Source: an uncultured Cyclobacteriaceae bacterium (GTDB lineage Bacteria; Bacteroidota; Bacteroidia; Cytophagales; Cyclobacteriaceae). From it: a stretch of 64,000 nucleotides of DNA. The translations under genes and the position numbers were made by a program. The notes below the pieces were generated by a model. It was not told the origin of the DNA. It saw only the letters and a list, made by a program, of their open reading frames with translations, and made no database searches. Numbering within the stretch: the first letter of the stretch is position 1; the number at the start of each line of letters is the position of its first letter. The DNA lies in the NCBI GenBank assembly GCA_937146645.1, contig CAKZRQ010000058.1:1-64000 (forward strand), written 5' to 3'. Below are positions 27,315 through 37,278 of the stretch, one piece after another.

Positions 27315-30089
27315 ATGGCAGATTACAATTTCAGGGAAATAGAAAATAAATGGCAGAAATACTGGGCGGACAACCAGTCTTACCTAGCCAAAGTAAATCC
27401 TGATAAGCCGAAGTTCTACACTTTGGATATGTTTCCTTATCCCTCTGGAGCAGGACTCCATGTGGGCCATCCGTTGGGCTACATCGCCAGCGATATCGTC
27501 GCCAGATTCAAAAGATTGAAGGGTTTCAATGTCCTTCATCCTATGGGTTATGATAGCTTTGGTTTACCAGCAGAGCAGTACGCTATCCAAACAGGTCAAC
27601 ATCCTGCCATTACCACGGAAAAAAATATTGCCAGATACACGGAACAGCTGAAGAATATCGGATTTGCATTCGACTGGTCCAAAGATATAAGGACATCCGA
27701 TCCCTCTTATTATAAGTGGACGCAATGGATCTTCATGCAGCTATTTAACAGCTATTATGACAAGGATGCGGATCAGGCACTTGCTATCGATTCATTAATT
27801 GAAAGATTTGAAAAGGATGGAAATAAGTCAGTAAACGCAGAATGCGATGAAGATACGCCAACCTTCTCGGCTTCAGATTGGTCAGGTTTTTCTGAAACAA
27901 GAAAGCAGGAAATCCTTCTTATGTATAGGCTAACTTTCCTTGCAGAAACCACAGTTAATTGGTGCCCTGCTTTAGGTACAGTTCTTTCAAACGATGAGGT
28001 GAAGGACGGATTCTCGGAGCGTGGTGGTCATCCAGTTGAAAGAAAGAAAATGATGCAGTGGTCCATGCGAATCACTGCATATGCCGAAAGACTTTTACAA
28101 GGTTTGGAAAAAGTTGATTGGTCCGAGCCAATCAAAGAAATGCAGCGAAACTGGATCGGCAAATCAATCGGAGCTGAAGTTATTTTTGAGGTACAGGATT
28201 CGGAAGAAACGATAAAGGTCTTCACCACCCGTGTAGATACTATATATGGTGTCACTTACTTGGCCTTGGCTCCTGAATCTGAACTTGCTGCGGAATTGAT
28301 CACAGAAGATCAAAGAGAAGAAGCGGAAGCATATATCGAGGTTGCTAAAAATCGATCTGAGCGGGATCGAATGACTGATGTAAAAACTATCTCTGGTGCT
28401 TTCACCGGATCTTACGCCATCAACCCATTCAATGGAGAGGAAATCGAAATTTGGATCGCGGATTATGTTCTGGCAGGTTATGGAACCGGGGCGGTAATGG
28501 CCGTACCTGCTCACGATGAAAGAGATTATAATTTCGCAAAGCATTTCAATCTGGAGATTAGGCAGGTAATTGAAGGTTCTTTGGAAAATGGCTCTTTCCC
28601 AGGAAAAGGCGGAACCATTATCAATTCCGGTTTCATTTCAAACATGGAAATGAAGGATGCGATGGCGAAGGCCATTGAATTTCTTGAAGGCAATGGAATC
28701 GGTAAAGGAAAAATTCAATACCGAATGCGAGATGCCATTTTCACTCGTCAAAGGTACTGGGGTGAACCCCTTCCTGTTTACTTTAAAGAAGGACTTCCAT
28801 ACCTAATCGATGAAAGCGATCTTCCACTCGTTCTTCCCGAGGTAGACAAATATCTTCCAACTGAGGATGGAGAACCTCCCTTGGGTAGGGCCAAGGATTG
28901 GACATACAAGACTCAGGACGGAGAATTTCCTCTTGAACTATCCACTATGCCAGGTTGGGCAGGTTCGAGTTGGTATTTTTTCCGATACATGGATGCTCAA
29001 AACGAGAACACCTTTGCCGACAAGGATATCACGGATTATTGGGGAGCAGTGGATTTATACATTGGAGGATCCGAGCACGCGACCGGCCACCTACTTTATT
29101 CCAGGTTCTGGACCAAGTTTCTTTACGACATCGGGGCAGTTTCAATTGAGGAGCCTTTCCAAAAGATGATTAATCAGGGAATGATTCAAGGGCGATCGAA
29201 CTTTGTTTACAGAATCAAAGGTGAGAACAAGTTTGTGAGCTTTGGGCTGAAAGACCAATATGATACTGCTTCCATGCACGTGGATGTCAATATGGTCTAT
29301 AACGATCAGCTCGACCTCGAGAAATTCAAAGCATGGAGACCTGACTTGGCAAATGCAGAATTTGTCTTGGAAGATGGAAAATATGTCTGTGGAGCAGAAG
29401 TTGAAAAGATGTCAAAATCTAAATACAACGTCGTTAATCCAGATGACATTATAGAAAAGTATGGGGCGGATACGTTAAGATGTTATGAGATGTTCCTGGG
29501 TCCCTTAGAGCAATTCAAGCCGTGGAATACGAATGGTATCGATGGGGTATTTAAGTTTTTGAGAAAGCTTTGGAACCTATATCATGATGGCTCCGGAAAC
29601 TTCTCAGTATCTGAGGCGAAAGCCAATGAGAAAGAACTGAAGTCTCTGCACAAGACCATCAAGAAAATGGAAGAGGATATGGCTAATCACAGCTTTAATA
29701 CCTCAGTCTCCAGTTTTATGATCTGCGTGAATGAGCTGACAGCATTGAAGTGCAACAAAAGAGAAATTCTTGAACCTTTGGCTGTTTTGGTATCTCCTTA
29801 CGCTCCACACATTGCAGAGGAGCTATGGCAGCTGCTGGGACATACTTCTTCAATTACTGAAGCAGAATTCCCAATATTCAATGAAGATTACCTGGTGGAA
29901 AGCAGCTTCGAATATCCTGTGATGATTAATGGGAAAATGAGAACTAAAATCCAGCTTTCCCTAAGCTTGTCAAAAGATGAAATTCAGGAGCAGGCTCTTG
30001 GCAACGAAGTGGTGCAAAAATGGCTTGAAGGCAAGGATCCAAAGAAGGTCATCGTGGTACCAGGTAAAATTGTTAATCTGGTCGTTTAA
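27315..30089 (+). CDS. leuS: Leucyl-tRNA synthetase
   Basis: Class I aminoacyl-tRNA synthetase charging tRNA-Leu, 924 aa. The HIGH-type motif is HVGH at residues 49-52 ([12 protein letters not shown]), and KMSKS lies at about 698-702. The CP1 editing domain is present with [12 protein letters not shown] and AHDERDYNF. The length is slightly above the E. coli enzyme (860 aa), the extra coming from insertions in the body at about residues 150-190 and 610-680, as I recall for other Bacteroidota. It is followed by a terminator and a glycosyltransferase gene. Confidence 0.98.
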   Translation: MADYNFREIENKWQKYWADNQSYLAKVNPDKPKFYTLDMFPYPSGAGLHVGHPLGYIASDIVARFKRLKGFNVLHPMGYDSFGLPAEQYAIQTGQHPAITTEKNIARYTEQLKNIGFAFDWSKDIRTSDPSYYKWTQWIFMQLFNSYYDKDADQALAIDSLIERFEKDGNKSVNAECDEDTPTFSASDWSGFSETRKQEILLMYRLTFLAETTVNWCPALGTVLSNDEVKDGFSERGGHPVERKKMMQWSMRITAYAERLLQGLEKVDWSEPIKEMQRNWIGKSIGAEVIFEVQDSEETIKVFTTRVDTIYGVTYLALAPESELAAELITEDQREEAEAYIEVAKNRSERDRMTDVKTISGAFTGSYAINPFNGEEIEIWIADYVLAGYGTGAVMAVPAHDERDYNFAKHFNLEIRQVIEGSLENGSFPGKGGTIINSGFISNMEMKDAMAKAIEFLEGNGIGKGKIQYRMRDAIFTRQRYWGEPLPVYFKEGLPYLIDESDLPLVLPEVDKYLPTEDGEPPLGRAKDWTYKTQDGEFPLELSTMPGWAGSSWYFFRYMDAQNENTFADKDITDYWGAVDLYIGGSEHATGHLLYSRFWTKFLYDIGAVSIEEPFQKMINQGMIQGRSNFVYRIKGENKFVSFGLKDQYDTASMHVDVNMVYNDQLDLEKFKAWRPDLANAEFVLEDGKYVCGAEVEKMSKSKYNVVNPDDIIEKYGADTLRCYEMFLGPLEQFKPWNTNGIDGVFKFLRKLWNLYHDGSGNFSVSEAKANEKELKSLHKTIKKMEEDMANHSFNTSVSSFMICVNELTALKCNKREILEPLAVLVSPYAPHIAEELWQLLGHTSSITEAEFPIFNEDYLVESSFEYPVMINGKMRTKIQLSLSLSKDEIQEQALGNEVVQKWLEGKDPKKVIVVPGKIVNLVV

Positions 30090-30102
30090 AACTGATGAAA
30101 TC

Positions 30103-30138
30103 AAAAAAGGGGGAAATGATTATTTTCCCCTTTTCTTT
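30103..30138 (+). terminator. Terminator of leuS
   Basis: A stem pairing AAAAGGGG(G)AAA with TTTCCCCTTTT, then TCTTTT, beginning 14 bp after the leuS stop. It lies upstream of the most likely ATG of the glycosyltransferase, which argues against the longer start at 30095. Confidence 0.75.
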
Positions 30139-30145
30139 TGAGAGA

Positions 30146-31183
30146 ATGATCATTTACACCTTTCCCGTCCACACTGCATTCATCGAAAGAGATGTAGAAA
30201 TGCTCAGTCCTGAGCATACGGTCAAAGCCCTGGAATTCACTCAAAATCCTAAGACTCTTCCATTCCATTTCATCAAGCAGTTTTTTCAATTGCTTTGGTT
30301 TCTCCCCAAGACCGACCAGTATCTCTGCTTCTTCGGAGGGTATCATTCTGTATTGCCGGTATGGTTTGCCAGAGCTTTTGGCAAAAGATGCACGATTCAA
30401 GCGGGCGGAACAGATTGTATGAATATGCCAGAAATCAACTATGGGAATTTCAGGAAAAAATGGTTGAGAAAAGCAACGGTTTATTCTTTTAAGAATTGCC
30501 ATAAAATACTTCCGGTTGCACAGGCTTTGGTAAAGCAGCAATACCAATATGATCCAAGGATTTCACCCTCTCAAGGACTTTTAAATCTTATTCCTGATTT
30601 AGAAACTCCCATCCAAGTCATTCCAAATGGGTTCGACATAGATTTCTGGGTAGATCAAGGAAATCCTAGACCAGAGTTAAGCTTTGTTACTGTGGCGGCG
30701 GGAACATCAAATCCCACCAGAGGCTTAATTAAGGGCTATGATTTGATCAAGGCCTTGGCAAGAAATAACCCAGATTGGAAGTTTACGCTGATTGGGGACC
30801 CCGATTACCACAGTAGCGAAAGTAATGTGGATGTAAAGGGAAAATTGAATAAGGGAGAGTTACTAAAGGAGCTAAATAAGCATCAATTCTATTTACAACT
30901 TTCCGTTTCTGAAGGATTCCCAAATGCCTTAGCCGAGGCCATGTCATGCGGCTGTATTCCTATTGGTTCGGATGTTGGAGCGATCCGAGAGATCATTGGA
31001 GGTTCAGGCTTTATAAATGAAAAGAAATCCATCGATCCAGTTATAGAATGGGTAGATGAACTCAAAAAAGAAGAACCTCACGAATTGAGGCTCAAGGCCA
31101 GAAAAAGAATCACTGAGAATTATACTTTTGAAGAAAGAAAAAATGCTCTGATTTCAGCTCTAAACCAAAGAAAAGACGGCTGA
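30146..31183 (+). CDS. Glycosyltransferase family 4/1-type
   Basis: GT-B glycosyltransferase of 345 aa. The ATG at 30146 is chosen because the protein then starts MIIYTFPVHTAFIERD and the leuS terminator remains outside the gene. The C-terminal nucleotide-sugar domain shows LQLSVSEGFPNALAEAMSCG, with the Ex7E-type Glu pair. VIPNGFDIDFW (residues of about 150-160) is typical of GT4 enzymes. There is no signal peptide or membrane segment, so it should work at the cytoplasmic face on a polysaccharide or lipid acceptor. No polysaccharide cluster surrounds it, so donor and acceptor are unknown. Confidence 0.85.
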   Translation: MIIYTFPVHTAFIERDVEMLSPEHTVKALEFTQNPKTLPFHFIKQFFQLLWFLPKTDQYLCFFGGYHSVLPVWFARAFGKRCTIQAGGTDCMNMPEINYGNFRKKWLRKATVYSFKNCHKILPVAQALVKQQYQYDPRISPSQGLLNLIPDLETPIQVIPNGFDIDFWVDQGNPRPELSFVTVAAGTSNPTRGLIKGYDLIKALARNNPDWKFTLIGDPDYHSSESNVDVKGKLNKGELLKELNKHQFYLQLSVSEGFPNALAEAMSCGCIPIGSDVGAIREIIGGSGFINEKKSIDPVIEWVDELKKEEPHELRLKARKRITENYTFEERKNALISALNQRKDG

Positions 31184-31487
31184 ACCCTTATTTTCAGTAA
31201 TTTTCGCAGAAGCTTACAGAATTTAACCGTTCAAACCTCCAAATCCACTTTTTACGTTTTTTCGATAGAAACACCCTTACTTTTGACCCTAGGTGTCCAG
31301 AAAAATTGAGAAAAGTGAAAAATCAAGACAATAAAAAAGGGACTTTCCGAAGAAGCCCCTTTTTCTTGGGTTTATTATCAATCAATCAAAACCATATAAA
31401 ATTTGGCAATTAAGTAATCTAATACTCATTTTGATTGCTAAATTCCTTTAAACTTACTTTTTACCCTGTAAAAAACAAAGAAAGCGC
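31184..31487. other. Intergenic region between convergent glycosyltransferase and araC
   Basis: 304 bp with no credible gene on either strand. It holds one terminator at 31333-31365; the rest is featureless to me. Confidence 0.6.
31333..31365. terminator. Bidirectional terminator between glycosyltransferase and araC
   Basis: Stem arms AAAAAGGG and CCCTTTTT with additional inner CTT/AAG pairing. T-rich tails occur on both strands. It serves the convergent glycosyltransferase (+) and araC (-) genes. Confidence 0.65.
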
Positions 31488-32414
31488 CTAATTTATTTCT
31501 CTTGCTTTAGCGAAGGCTCTTGGTGTCTTTCCGAATTGACGCTTAAAGGCTCGGATAAAGTAATTATCGCTTTTGAATCCTGACATGGCTGCTACCTCCT
31601 GAACCTGAAAGCCACCCATAACCAAATACTGTCTAGCAAGCTTGAGCCTTTCATTTAAAATGAAATCCATAGGAGTCATTCCGAGCTCCAGTTTAAAGGT
31701 CCTCACAAAATGCGCTTTACTCATACAGGCTTTATTAGCAAGCTGATCTAGAGTAAAATCCTCTCGGATATTATTCTTAATGTAGTCGACCACGTGTGCC
31801 AGCCGGTTTTTAGAAGAAAGCTCTTTGTATGTCTTCTCCAACATATCTCTGGCCTGCGTCTGGGTAAGTCGAATGAGCAATTCTTTTAAGGCAAATGAGG
31901 CGATCAAATCTTTCTCTTTGGACCTCTCCTTCACTCCTATTTTGACAAAGCGATTAATGATCTCCGATAAATCCTGTGTATTAATCAGATGGAAATAGTT
32001 CAAATCCAATCCCCATTTTTCAGAAAGCACTCGATCCTGACACCTTTCATTCAAAAGATTAAAGGTGTTTTCAATCATGTCTTTAGAAATGGAAAGGGCC
32101 ACGCATTGGGTCGGGTTATCTAGCTTTGCTTCAGGAAAATCAATCTTCATTACCTCATTGGGAGGAACGATCACTGACTCTCCTGGTAAATAATCGAAAC
32201 CTGGCTTATCAAAGAGATGCATCACCTTTTTTCCTCTAAGCATGGTAGTGAGCACAAGGTCTCCAAATCTCAAATTTACATCTGAGGCCTTCTGATGTGT
32301 TTCAAAAATATTCAGCTCACAGCTGTCTAATGTGTAGGTTGTTCTGTTTTCGACAAGTGTTCTTAAATCACGAGGACTTCTCCACGGTACACCTGCAAAG
32401 TCATTCTGGGTCAT
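31488..32414 (-). CDS. AraC family transcriptional regulator
   Basis: A 308-aa regulator. The C-terminal roughly 100 residues form the two helix-turn-helix AraC DNA-binding domain (FTLDQLANKACMSKAHFVRT; MSGFKSDNYFIRAFKRQFGK TPRAF). The N-terminal roughly 190 residues resemble a cupin-type sensor with GESVIVPPNEV. Divergent transcription from the aldehyde dehydrogenase/DUF779 genes, with phased repeats in between, points to control of those genes. This fits the common AraC-aldehyde dehydrogenase arrangement. The inducer is probably an aldehyde or alcohol, which is inference. Confidence 0.93.
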   Translation of the reverse strand: MTQNDFAGVPWRSPRDLRTLVENRTTYTLDSCELNIFETHQKASDVNLRFGDLVLTTMLRGKKVMHLFDKPGFDYLPGESVIVPPNEVMKIDFPEAKLDNPTQCVALSISKDMIENTFNLLNERCQDRVLSEKWGLDLNYFHLINTQDLSEIINRFVKIGVKERSKEKDLIASFALKELLIRLTQTQARDMLEKTYKELSSKNRLAHVVDYIKNNIREDFTLDQLANKACMSKAHFVRTFKLELGMTPMDFILNERLKLARQYLVMGGFQVQEVAAMSGFKSDNYFIRAFKRQFGKTPRAFAKAREIN

Positions 32415-32448
32415 AGCGTAAATTACAGATAGCCAGAGCTATAAAAGC

Positions 32449-32475
32449 TGACAAATGTCACAGATAATCATGACA
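32449..32475. promoter_or_regulatory. TGACA/TGTCA inverted repeats near araC start
   Basis: TGACAAATGTCA (32449-32460) is a perfect palindrome, and TGACA recurs at 32471-32475, forming a second inverted pair with the TGTCA half. It lies 35-61 bp upstream of the araC ATG and could be an autoregulatory site. Confidence 0.4.
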
Positions 32476-32480
32476 ACGGA

Positions 32481-32524
32481 TTTTTTGAGCATTTTTTGAG
32501 CAATTCAGGTACATAAGTTGAGCA
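32481..32524 (+). promoter_or_regulatory. Phased TTGAGCA direct repeats, probable AraC operator
   Basis: An 11-bp unit TTTTTTGAGCA occurs twice head to tail (32481-32491, 32492-32502), and its TTGAGCA core occurs again at 32518-32524. Core starts are 32485, 32496 and 32518, i.e. spaced 11 and 22 bp, so all lie on the same DNA face. AraC-family proteins typically bind direct repeats at about this spacing. The array sits between divergent araC and the aldehyde dehydrogenase gene. Confidence 0.6.
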
Positions 32525-32590
32525 TTTAGTGCAATTTTTTTAGGAATTGATTTGGGAGATTTGAAGAGTACCAAAATAATCTATTGCACT

Positions 32591-34117
32591 ATGGACACTT
32601 TAACTTTAACCCAAACGCCACCTGTAGAGAGACCTGAACTGAAGGATCGCTACGACCATTTTATTGGTGGCAAATTCGTACAACCAAGCTCTGGAGAGTA
32701 CTTTGACAACATCTCCCCTATTGATGGAAAACCTTTTGCGCAAGCAGCCAGAGGTAATGCTCAAGACATAGAGCTCGCACTTGATGCCGCTCATGAAGCT
32801 TTCGAAACCTGGTCTAAGACTTCTCCTACTGAGCGAAGTATTTTATTGAATAAGATTGCAGATGTAATCGAAGAAAATCTTGAGTTGCTAGCCAGAGTAG
32901 AGACCATTGATAATGGAAAGGCTATTCGTGAAACAAGAGCAGCTGACCTTCCTCTTTGTGTGGATCACTTCAGATACTTCGCGGGTGTAATCAGAGCGGA
33001 CGAAAGCACTATTTCTGAGCACGATGCCAATACGGTAAGTATTGCTTTGCACGAGCCACTGGGAGTAGTTGGACAAATTATCCCATGGAATTTCCCACTG
33101 CTTATGGCGACATGGAAAATCGCTCCAGCTTTGGCCGCAGGCTGCTGCTGTGTGGTGAAACCTGCTGAGCAAACTCCTACAAGTATCATGGTTTTGATGG
33201 AGCTAATCGCCGACATTCTTCCTCCTGGAGTAGTCAATGTGGTAACTGGCTTTGGGGTAGAGGCTGGTAAGCCATTGGCCACTTCTACACGAGTAGCGAA
33301 AGTGGCTTTCACAGGTGAAACCACTACTGGTAAGCTTATCATGCAGTATGCCTCTCAAAACCTAATTCCAGTAACCATGGAGCTAGGCGGTAAATCACCT
33401 AACATCTTCATGAAGTCTGTTGCAGATGCTGATGATGAGTTTTTCGACAAGGCTGTTGAAGGTGCGGTGATGTTCGCCTTGAATCAAGGTGAAGTTTGTA
33501 CTTGCCCTTCAAGAATTTTAGTTCATGAAGATATCTATGATGTATTCATGGAGAAAGTGGTGGAAAGAACCAAGGCCATCAAGATGGGTCATCCTCTTTC
33601 TCCTGACACCATGATGGGAGCTCAGGCTTCAAATGATCAGTACGAAAAGATTCTTTCTTACATGAAGATCGGTGAAGAAGAAGGCGCAGTTGCACTTACG
33701 GGTGGAGCCTCAGCTGGTCTGAATAGTGGCCTTGAAAATGGTTATTACATCAAGCCTACCATTTTCAAAGGCAATAACAAGATGAGAATTTTCCAGGAGG
33801 AGATTTTCGGTCCTGTAACTTGTGTGACCACATTCAAAACAACTGAAGAAGCAATCCAAATTGCCAATGATACCATGTATGGACTTGGTGCCGGACTTTG
33901 GTCACGAGATGCGCACGAGCTGTATCAGGTGCCAAGAGAAATCAAGGCTGGCCGTGTTTGGGTGAACTGCTACCATGCTTATCCTGCTCATGCTCCATTC
34001 GGAGGATATAAGCAGTCAGGGTTCGGGCGTGAGAATCACCTTATGATGCTTGATCACTACAGGCAAACTAAAAACATGCTTATCTCTTACGATAAGAATA
34101 AGCTAGGATTCTTTTAG
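32591..34117 (+). CDS. NAD(P)-dependent aldehyde dehydrogenase
   Basis: ALDH-superfamily enzyme of 508 aa oxidising an aldehyde, probably acetaldehyde-like, to the acid. The start is the ATG at 32591 ([11 protein letters not shown]); an in-frame upstream codon at 32552 would run into the regulatory region. Conserved residues: the oxyanion-site motif IPWNFPLLM, general base Glu in [12 protein letters not shown] and catalytic Cys in [11 protein letters not shown]. The C-terminal [14 protein letters not shown] is typical of the ExaC/AldB-like group. AraC is divergent upstream and a DUF779 gene follows, the usual partners of this group. A terminator lies right after it. Confidence 0.95.
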   Translation: MDTLTLTQTPPVERPELKDRYDHFIGGKFVQPSSGEYFDNISPIDGKPFAQAARGNAQDIELALDAAHEAFETWSKTSPTERSILLNKIADVIEENLELLARVETIDNGKAIRETRAADLPLCVDHFRYFAGVIRADESTISEHDANTVSIALHEPLGVVGQIIPWNFPLLMATWKIAPALAAGCCCVVKPAEQTPTSIMVLMELIADILPPGVVNVVTGFGVEAGKPLATSTRVAKVAFTGETTTGKLIMQYASQNLIPVTMELGGKSPNIFMKSVADADDEFFDKAVEGAVMFALNQGEVCTCPSRILVHEDIYDVFMEKVVERTKAIKMGHPLSPDTMMGAQASNDQYEKILSYMKIGEEEGAVALTGGASAGLNSGLENGYYIKPTIFKGNNKMRIFQEEIFGPVTCVTTFKTTEEAIQIANDTMYGLGAGLWSRDAHELYQVPREIKAGRVWVNCYHAYPAHAPFGGYKQSGFGRENHLMMLDHYRQTKNMLISYDKNKLGFF

Positions 34118-34138
34118 AAGTAAAGTGATCCATCGATT

Positions 34139-34170
34139 AAGGCAGGGGAATGTTCTCCTGCCTTTTTTGG
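34139..34170 (+). terminator. Terminator between aldehyde dehydrogenase and DUF779 gene
   Basis: A stem pairing AAGGCAGG with CCTGCCTT plus inner GAA/TTC pairing, and a TTTTTT tail. It lies between two genes that normally act as a unit, so it may reduce rather than stop expression of the second. Confidence 0.7.
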
Positions 34171-34185
34171 CTTAAATTAAAAATC

Positions 34186-34590
34186 ATGAAGCATCAAGAA
34201 AGAGTACGAGTAACGAGTGAAGCATCAGAAATAATTGAAAAGCTAAAATCCCAGACCGGCGGACAGCTCATGTTCCATCAAAGCGGAGGTTGCTGCGACG
34301 GATCAGCACCCATGTGTTTTGAAAAAGGAGATTTTATGTTGAGTTCTTCAGATGTTTATCTGGGAGATATAGAAGGTTGTGGATTCTTTATGAGCGCCGC
34401 TCAATTCGAATATTGGAAGCATTGCGAATTGACCATTGACGTGGTTAAAGGCCGAGGAAGTAGCTTTTCACTCGAGATTCCTCTCGGTGTAAGATTCCAT
34501 ACACGCTCAAGAATTTTTACCGAAGAAGAACTGGAGAACCTCCTTCCGATCATGAATGGGGAGGAATACCTGGAAAGCCAAGGGGTTTAA
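34186..34590 (+). CDS. DUF779 protein
   Basis: A 134-aa protein of the DUF779 family, whose members commonly sit beside aldehyde dehydrogenases; the molecular role is not established. The ATG at 34186 (MKHQERVRV) is chosen; an upstream ATG at 34150 lies in the terminator stem. Conserved cysteines are in QSGGCCDGSAPMC and GDIEGCGF, suggesting a metal or thiol site. Genomic context ties it to the AraC-controlled aldehyde system. Confidence 0.9.
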   Translation: MKHQERVRVTSEASEIIEKLKSQTGGQLMFHQSGGCCDGSAPMCFEKGDFMLSSSDVYLGDIEGCGFFMSAAQFEYWKHCELTIDVVKGRGSSFSLEIPLGVRFHTRSRIFTEEELENLLPIMNGEEYLESQGV

Positions 34591-34649
34591 CACCTGATCT
34601 TTTTTTCCTTATCTTGAAAAAAGGCCAGTCATGAAGAAAACCTCTATTT

Positions 34650-35375
34650 GTGAGCGAAGAATCCCTCCATAGCACCTCCTCTACTTTTGGAAAATTTCAA
34701 ACCTACTTACCTGAATTTGTATATGGTGGGATAGATGGAGCAGTGACCACCTTTGCTGTGGTTGCAGGAGGTTTTGGAGCAAATCTGGATACTGGGGTTA
34801 TCATCATTCTTGGCTTCGCTAATCTTCTGGCCGATGGGTTTTCCATGTCCGTGGGAGCCTATCTTTCTGCAAAAAGCGAAAGGGAGCAATACCGAAAGAA
34901 CCAAGCTATTGAGTATTGGGAGGTAGAAAATATTCCAGACGCTGAAAGAAAAGAAATTGAGGATATTTATCGTGCTAAAGGCTTTGAAGGTGAGCTTCTG
35001 GACAGAGTAGTGGATCAGATCACCTCTGACAAGGATATCTGGGTTTCTGAGATGATGAAGGATGAGCTCAACATGCTTTTGGAGGACAAGAGCCCTATCA
35101 ATGTGGGAATAGCCACCTTAATTTCATTTATCCTCGTTGGTTTTATTCCTCTTCTGGTCTATTTATGGGATTTCTTTACTGACATCTCAGCACAAGTCTT
35201 CCTGTTAACCAGTATTTTAACAGGAGTCGCATTTGTGATTATCGGATTTTTGAAGAGCTATGTAAATCAAACCTCCATTTTCAAAAGTATTGCAGAAACT
35301 CTGGCTCTTGGCCTATTAGCAGCCATGGTGGCCTACTTTGTAGGGGACCTCCTAGAACAATTTTTTCTCTCTTAA
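34650..35375 (+). CDS. VIT1/CCC1 family iron/manganese transporter
   Basis: Membrane protein of 241 aa of the VIT1/CCC1 family, which exports Fe2+ or Mn2+ from the cytosol. TM1-TM2 lie at about residues 26-75 (FVYGGIDGAVTTFAVVAGG). A cytosolic acidic helical metal-binding domain follows at about 76-145 (AERKEIEDIYRAKGFEGELL). Three more segments reach the C-terminus. The start is GTG at 34650; the nearby ATG at 34631 is out of frame and soon hits a stop. A DUF5995 gene follows after two bases. Confidence 0.92.
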   Translation: MSEESLHSTSSTFGKFQTYLPEFVYGGIDGAVTTFAVVAGGFGANLDTGVIIILGFANLLADGFSMSVGAYLSAKSEREQYRKNQAIEYWEVENIPDAERKEIEDIYRAKGFEGELLDRVVDQITSDKDIWVSEMMKDELNMLLEDKSPINVGIATLISFILVGFIPLLVYLWDFFTDISAQVFLLTSILTGVAFVIIGFLKSYVNQTSIFKSIAETLALGLLAAMVAYFVGDLLEQFFLS

Positions 35376-35377
35376 TT

Positions 35378-36118
35378 ATGAAGACAATTGACGAAGTTCT
35401 GGTCAAACTAGATTCAATCATCAAAGATTGTTACCAAAATAATTCCAGAGTGGGCTTCTTTGCTATTCTATACAGGAAAGTGACCCAGCGGGTTAAAGAA
35501 GGAATCTTAGCCAAGGAATTTGAAGACAATGAACGTATGGAAGTTCTGGACGTTCTTTTCGCGAAACGATTCACTGAGGCATATGATTCCTGGCAATCCG
35601 AAGGTGAATTCACCGATAGTTGGAAGGCTGCTTTTGGAGCTAGCGCAAAGCAAGATTACCTCACTCTTCAACATCTATTCCTAGGGATTAATGCTCATAT
35701 TAATCTCGACCTGGGAATAGCGGCCTCAGAAACTATGGAAGGAAAAAGCCTGCAGCCTATTCAAGGTGATTTTAATAAAATCAATGAGGTGCTTTCTGAG
35801 CTCGTTGATGGAGTTAAGGAAGATCTAGGTACTATTTCACCGCTCTTCGGATTACTGATTCCTCTGGCCAAAGGTAAAGATGAAATGCTCCTTAATTTCT
35901 CAATACAAATCGCCAGAGATGGCGCTTGGGAATTTGCAGAGCAATATCATGTAGCCGCAAATAAGGAAAAGGAAATTCTTGAAAGGGATCAGAAAATCAA
36001 AAGCCTGGCGGAGAAGCTTCTAAATCCCGGACAACTTCTTTCCTTCCTGATCAAGGTAGTCCGGTGGTTTGAATGGAAGTCCGTGAAAAAAGTCATGGAT
36101 GAATTGAAAGCAAAATAA
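35378..36118 (+). CDS. DUF5995 family protein
   Basis: A 246-aa helical protein that I recognise as DUF5995 from its N-terminus (VLVKLDSIIKDCYQNNSRVG), the YRKVT segment and LQHLFLGINAHINLDLGIA. The His/Asp-rich NAHINLDLG motif could form an active or metal site, but no activity is known. Its start is two bases after the VIT transporter stop, so the two share a transcript. Link to metal handling is inference from this one context. A terminator for the opposite strand overlaps its stop region. Confidence 0.8.
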   Translation: MKTIDEVLVKLDSIIKDCYQNNSRVGFFAILYRKVTQRVKEGILAKEFEDNERMEVLDVLFAKRFTEAYDSWQSEGEFTDSWKAAFGASAKQDYLTLQHLFLGINAHINLDLGIAASETMEGKSLQPIQGDFNKINEVLSELVDGVKEDLGTISPLFGLLIPLAKGKDEMLLNFSIQIARDGAWEFAEQYHVAANKEKEILERDQKIKSLAEKLLNPGQLLSFLIKVVRWFEWKSVKKVMDELKAK

Positions 36119-36138
36119 AAAGCCGCTACTCGCGGCTT
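36116..36138 (-). terminator. Terminator of DUF4407 gene
   Basis: A perfect 7-bp GC-rich stem AAGCCGC / GCGGCTT with a TTTTATTTT tail on the minus strand, 16 bp after the DUF4407 stop. The plus-strand tail is weak. Confidence 0.7.
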
Positions 36139-36153
36139 CAAAATTGGTTTAGT

Positions 36154-37278
36154 CTAGAATTCTTTCCTTTTCCAGCGCTCCTCTATTTCATCTATCTCAG
36201 AATAAGTCCTCGCCTTATTTTTCCTGTTGGTTTTTTCCTTATCCAAATCAGACGCATAGAAATGAGTTTCCTGGAAATAATCCACCCTCGCTTCTGATTC
36301 TCCTTTAGCCTTGGTCCAGCGCTCATTCTTGAAGAGTTTTACCTTGTCCTCTCGAAGCTCAAGCAGCTCATCGTAAGGTCCTCTGGATGAAATCAGCTTC
36401 ACAAAAATCGGCGAAGTCTCAATGGCTATAAAAAGTAGGATGATGAACATATTTGCCAGAGCCATGGCTGAGCTTTCTTCAGTTAGTTTGGATAATGCAT
36501 CAATTCTTGCAGCTAATCCGTCAAACCCATCAATGCCCGGTTGCTGTTTTTCAAACTCAGCTTGGCGCAAAGCAATGAAATCTCGGATTTGCTTGTCAAT
36601 AGTGTCCACTCGTGCCTGATTTCTAATTCGCAAATCATCTAAAGTTTTTTGCGCAGCATCTAATTGTTCTTCCTTCTTCTTTGCATTCGTGCCCAGTCCT
36701 ACTATTCCGCTGGTCTCTGTCGTCTTCTCCCCGAACCGCTCAGCATCATACTCTCTTTGAAGCTTATCCCTGAAAGCCTCAGCCTCATCCACTTCGGCAT
36801 TTAAAGCCAAAATATCTCCTTCCAATTCCTGAATCTCCGGAAATCCCTGGGCTAAGTTCGCCTTGGACTCCGCGATAAATTCGGTCTTCTTTCTATCGAG
36901 TTCACGATTAATTTCTTTTTCGAACATCTTTAACTCGAGCGGCTTTGAAATTACAAAGGCCAACAGCACCGCCAGTACCAATCTGGGTATGGCAAGTTTC
37001 CACTCCGCCCAGGCATTCTCTTTCTTCCGCATGGATGAGACAATGAATCGGTCGAGATTGAAAATCACCAAACCCCAAAGCATACCGAAGAAAATGGCCG
37101 GGAAGAGTTGATCAAAAATGGTGTAAAGTGCATAGCCTGCGGCCAAAGCTGCGAGTACACCTGTGAAGAAGACAGTAGCTCCTATTCCAACATATTTATT
37201 TGATTCTGTGGGCGTTCTTCTAAGTATCCCAGCGTTGGCTCCACTGCAAAACCAAAAAAACTCTGTAACCTTCTGCAT
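36154..37278 (-). CDS. DUF4407 integral membrane protein
   Basis: A 374-aa membrane protein of the DUF4407 family, function unknown. The start is the ATG at 37278 (MQKVTEFFWFCSGAN); a further ATG at 37317 would add residues lacking family character. TM1-TM3 are at about residues 30-125, including the conserved GMLWGLVIFNLDRFIVSS. A long charged coiled-coil (about 130-265) is followed by a last TM segment near 280 (ALANMFIILLFIAIETSPIF) and an acidic tail. The coiled-coil probably faces the periplasm. It is divergent from the SGNH hydrolase gene. Confidence 0.85.
   Translation of the reverse strand: MQKVTEFFWFCSGANAGILRRTPTESNKYVGIGATVFFTGVLAALAAGYALYTIFDQLFPAIFFGMLWGLVIFNLDRFIVSSMRKKENAWAEWKLAIPRLVLAVLLAFVISKPLELKMFEKEINRELDRKKTEFIAESKANLAQGFPEIQELEGDILALNAEVDEAEAFRDKLQREYDAERFGEKTTETSGIVGLGTNAKKKEEQLDAAQKTLDDLRIRNQARVDTIDKQIRDFIALRQAEFEKQQPGIDGFDGLAARIDALSKLTEESSAMALANMFIILLFIAIETSPIFVKLISSRGPYDELLELREDKVKLFKNERWTKAKGESEARVDYFQETHFYASDLDKEKTNRKNKARTYSEIDEIEERWKRKEF

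Noticed and set aside
30095..30145. Earlier start of the glycosyltransferase at ATG 30095
   Set aside because: It would translate the leuS terminator hairpin, and the extra residues do not fit the family N-terminus.
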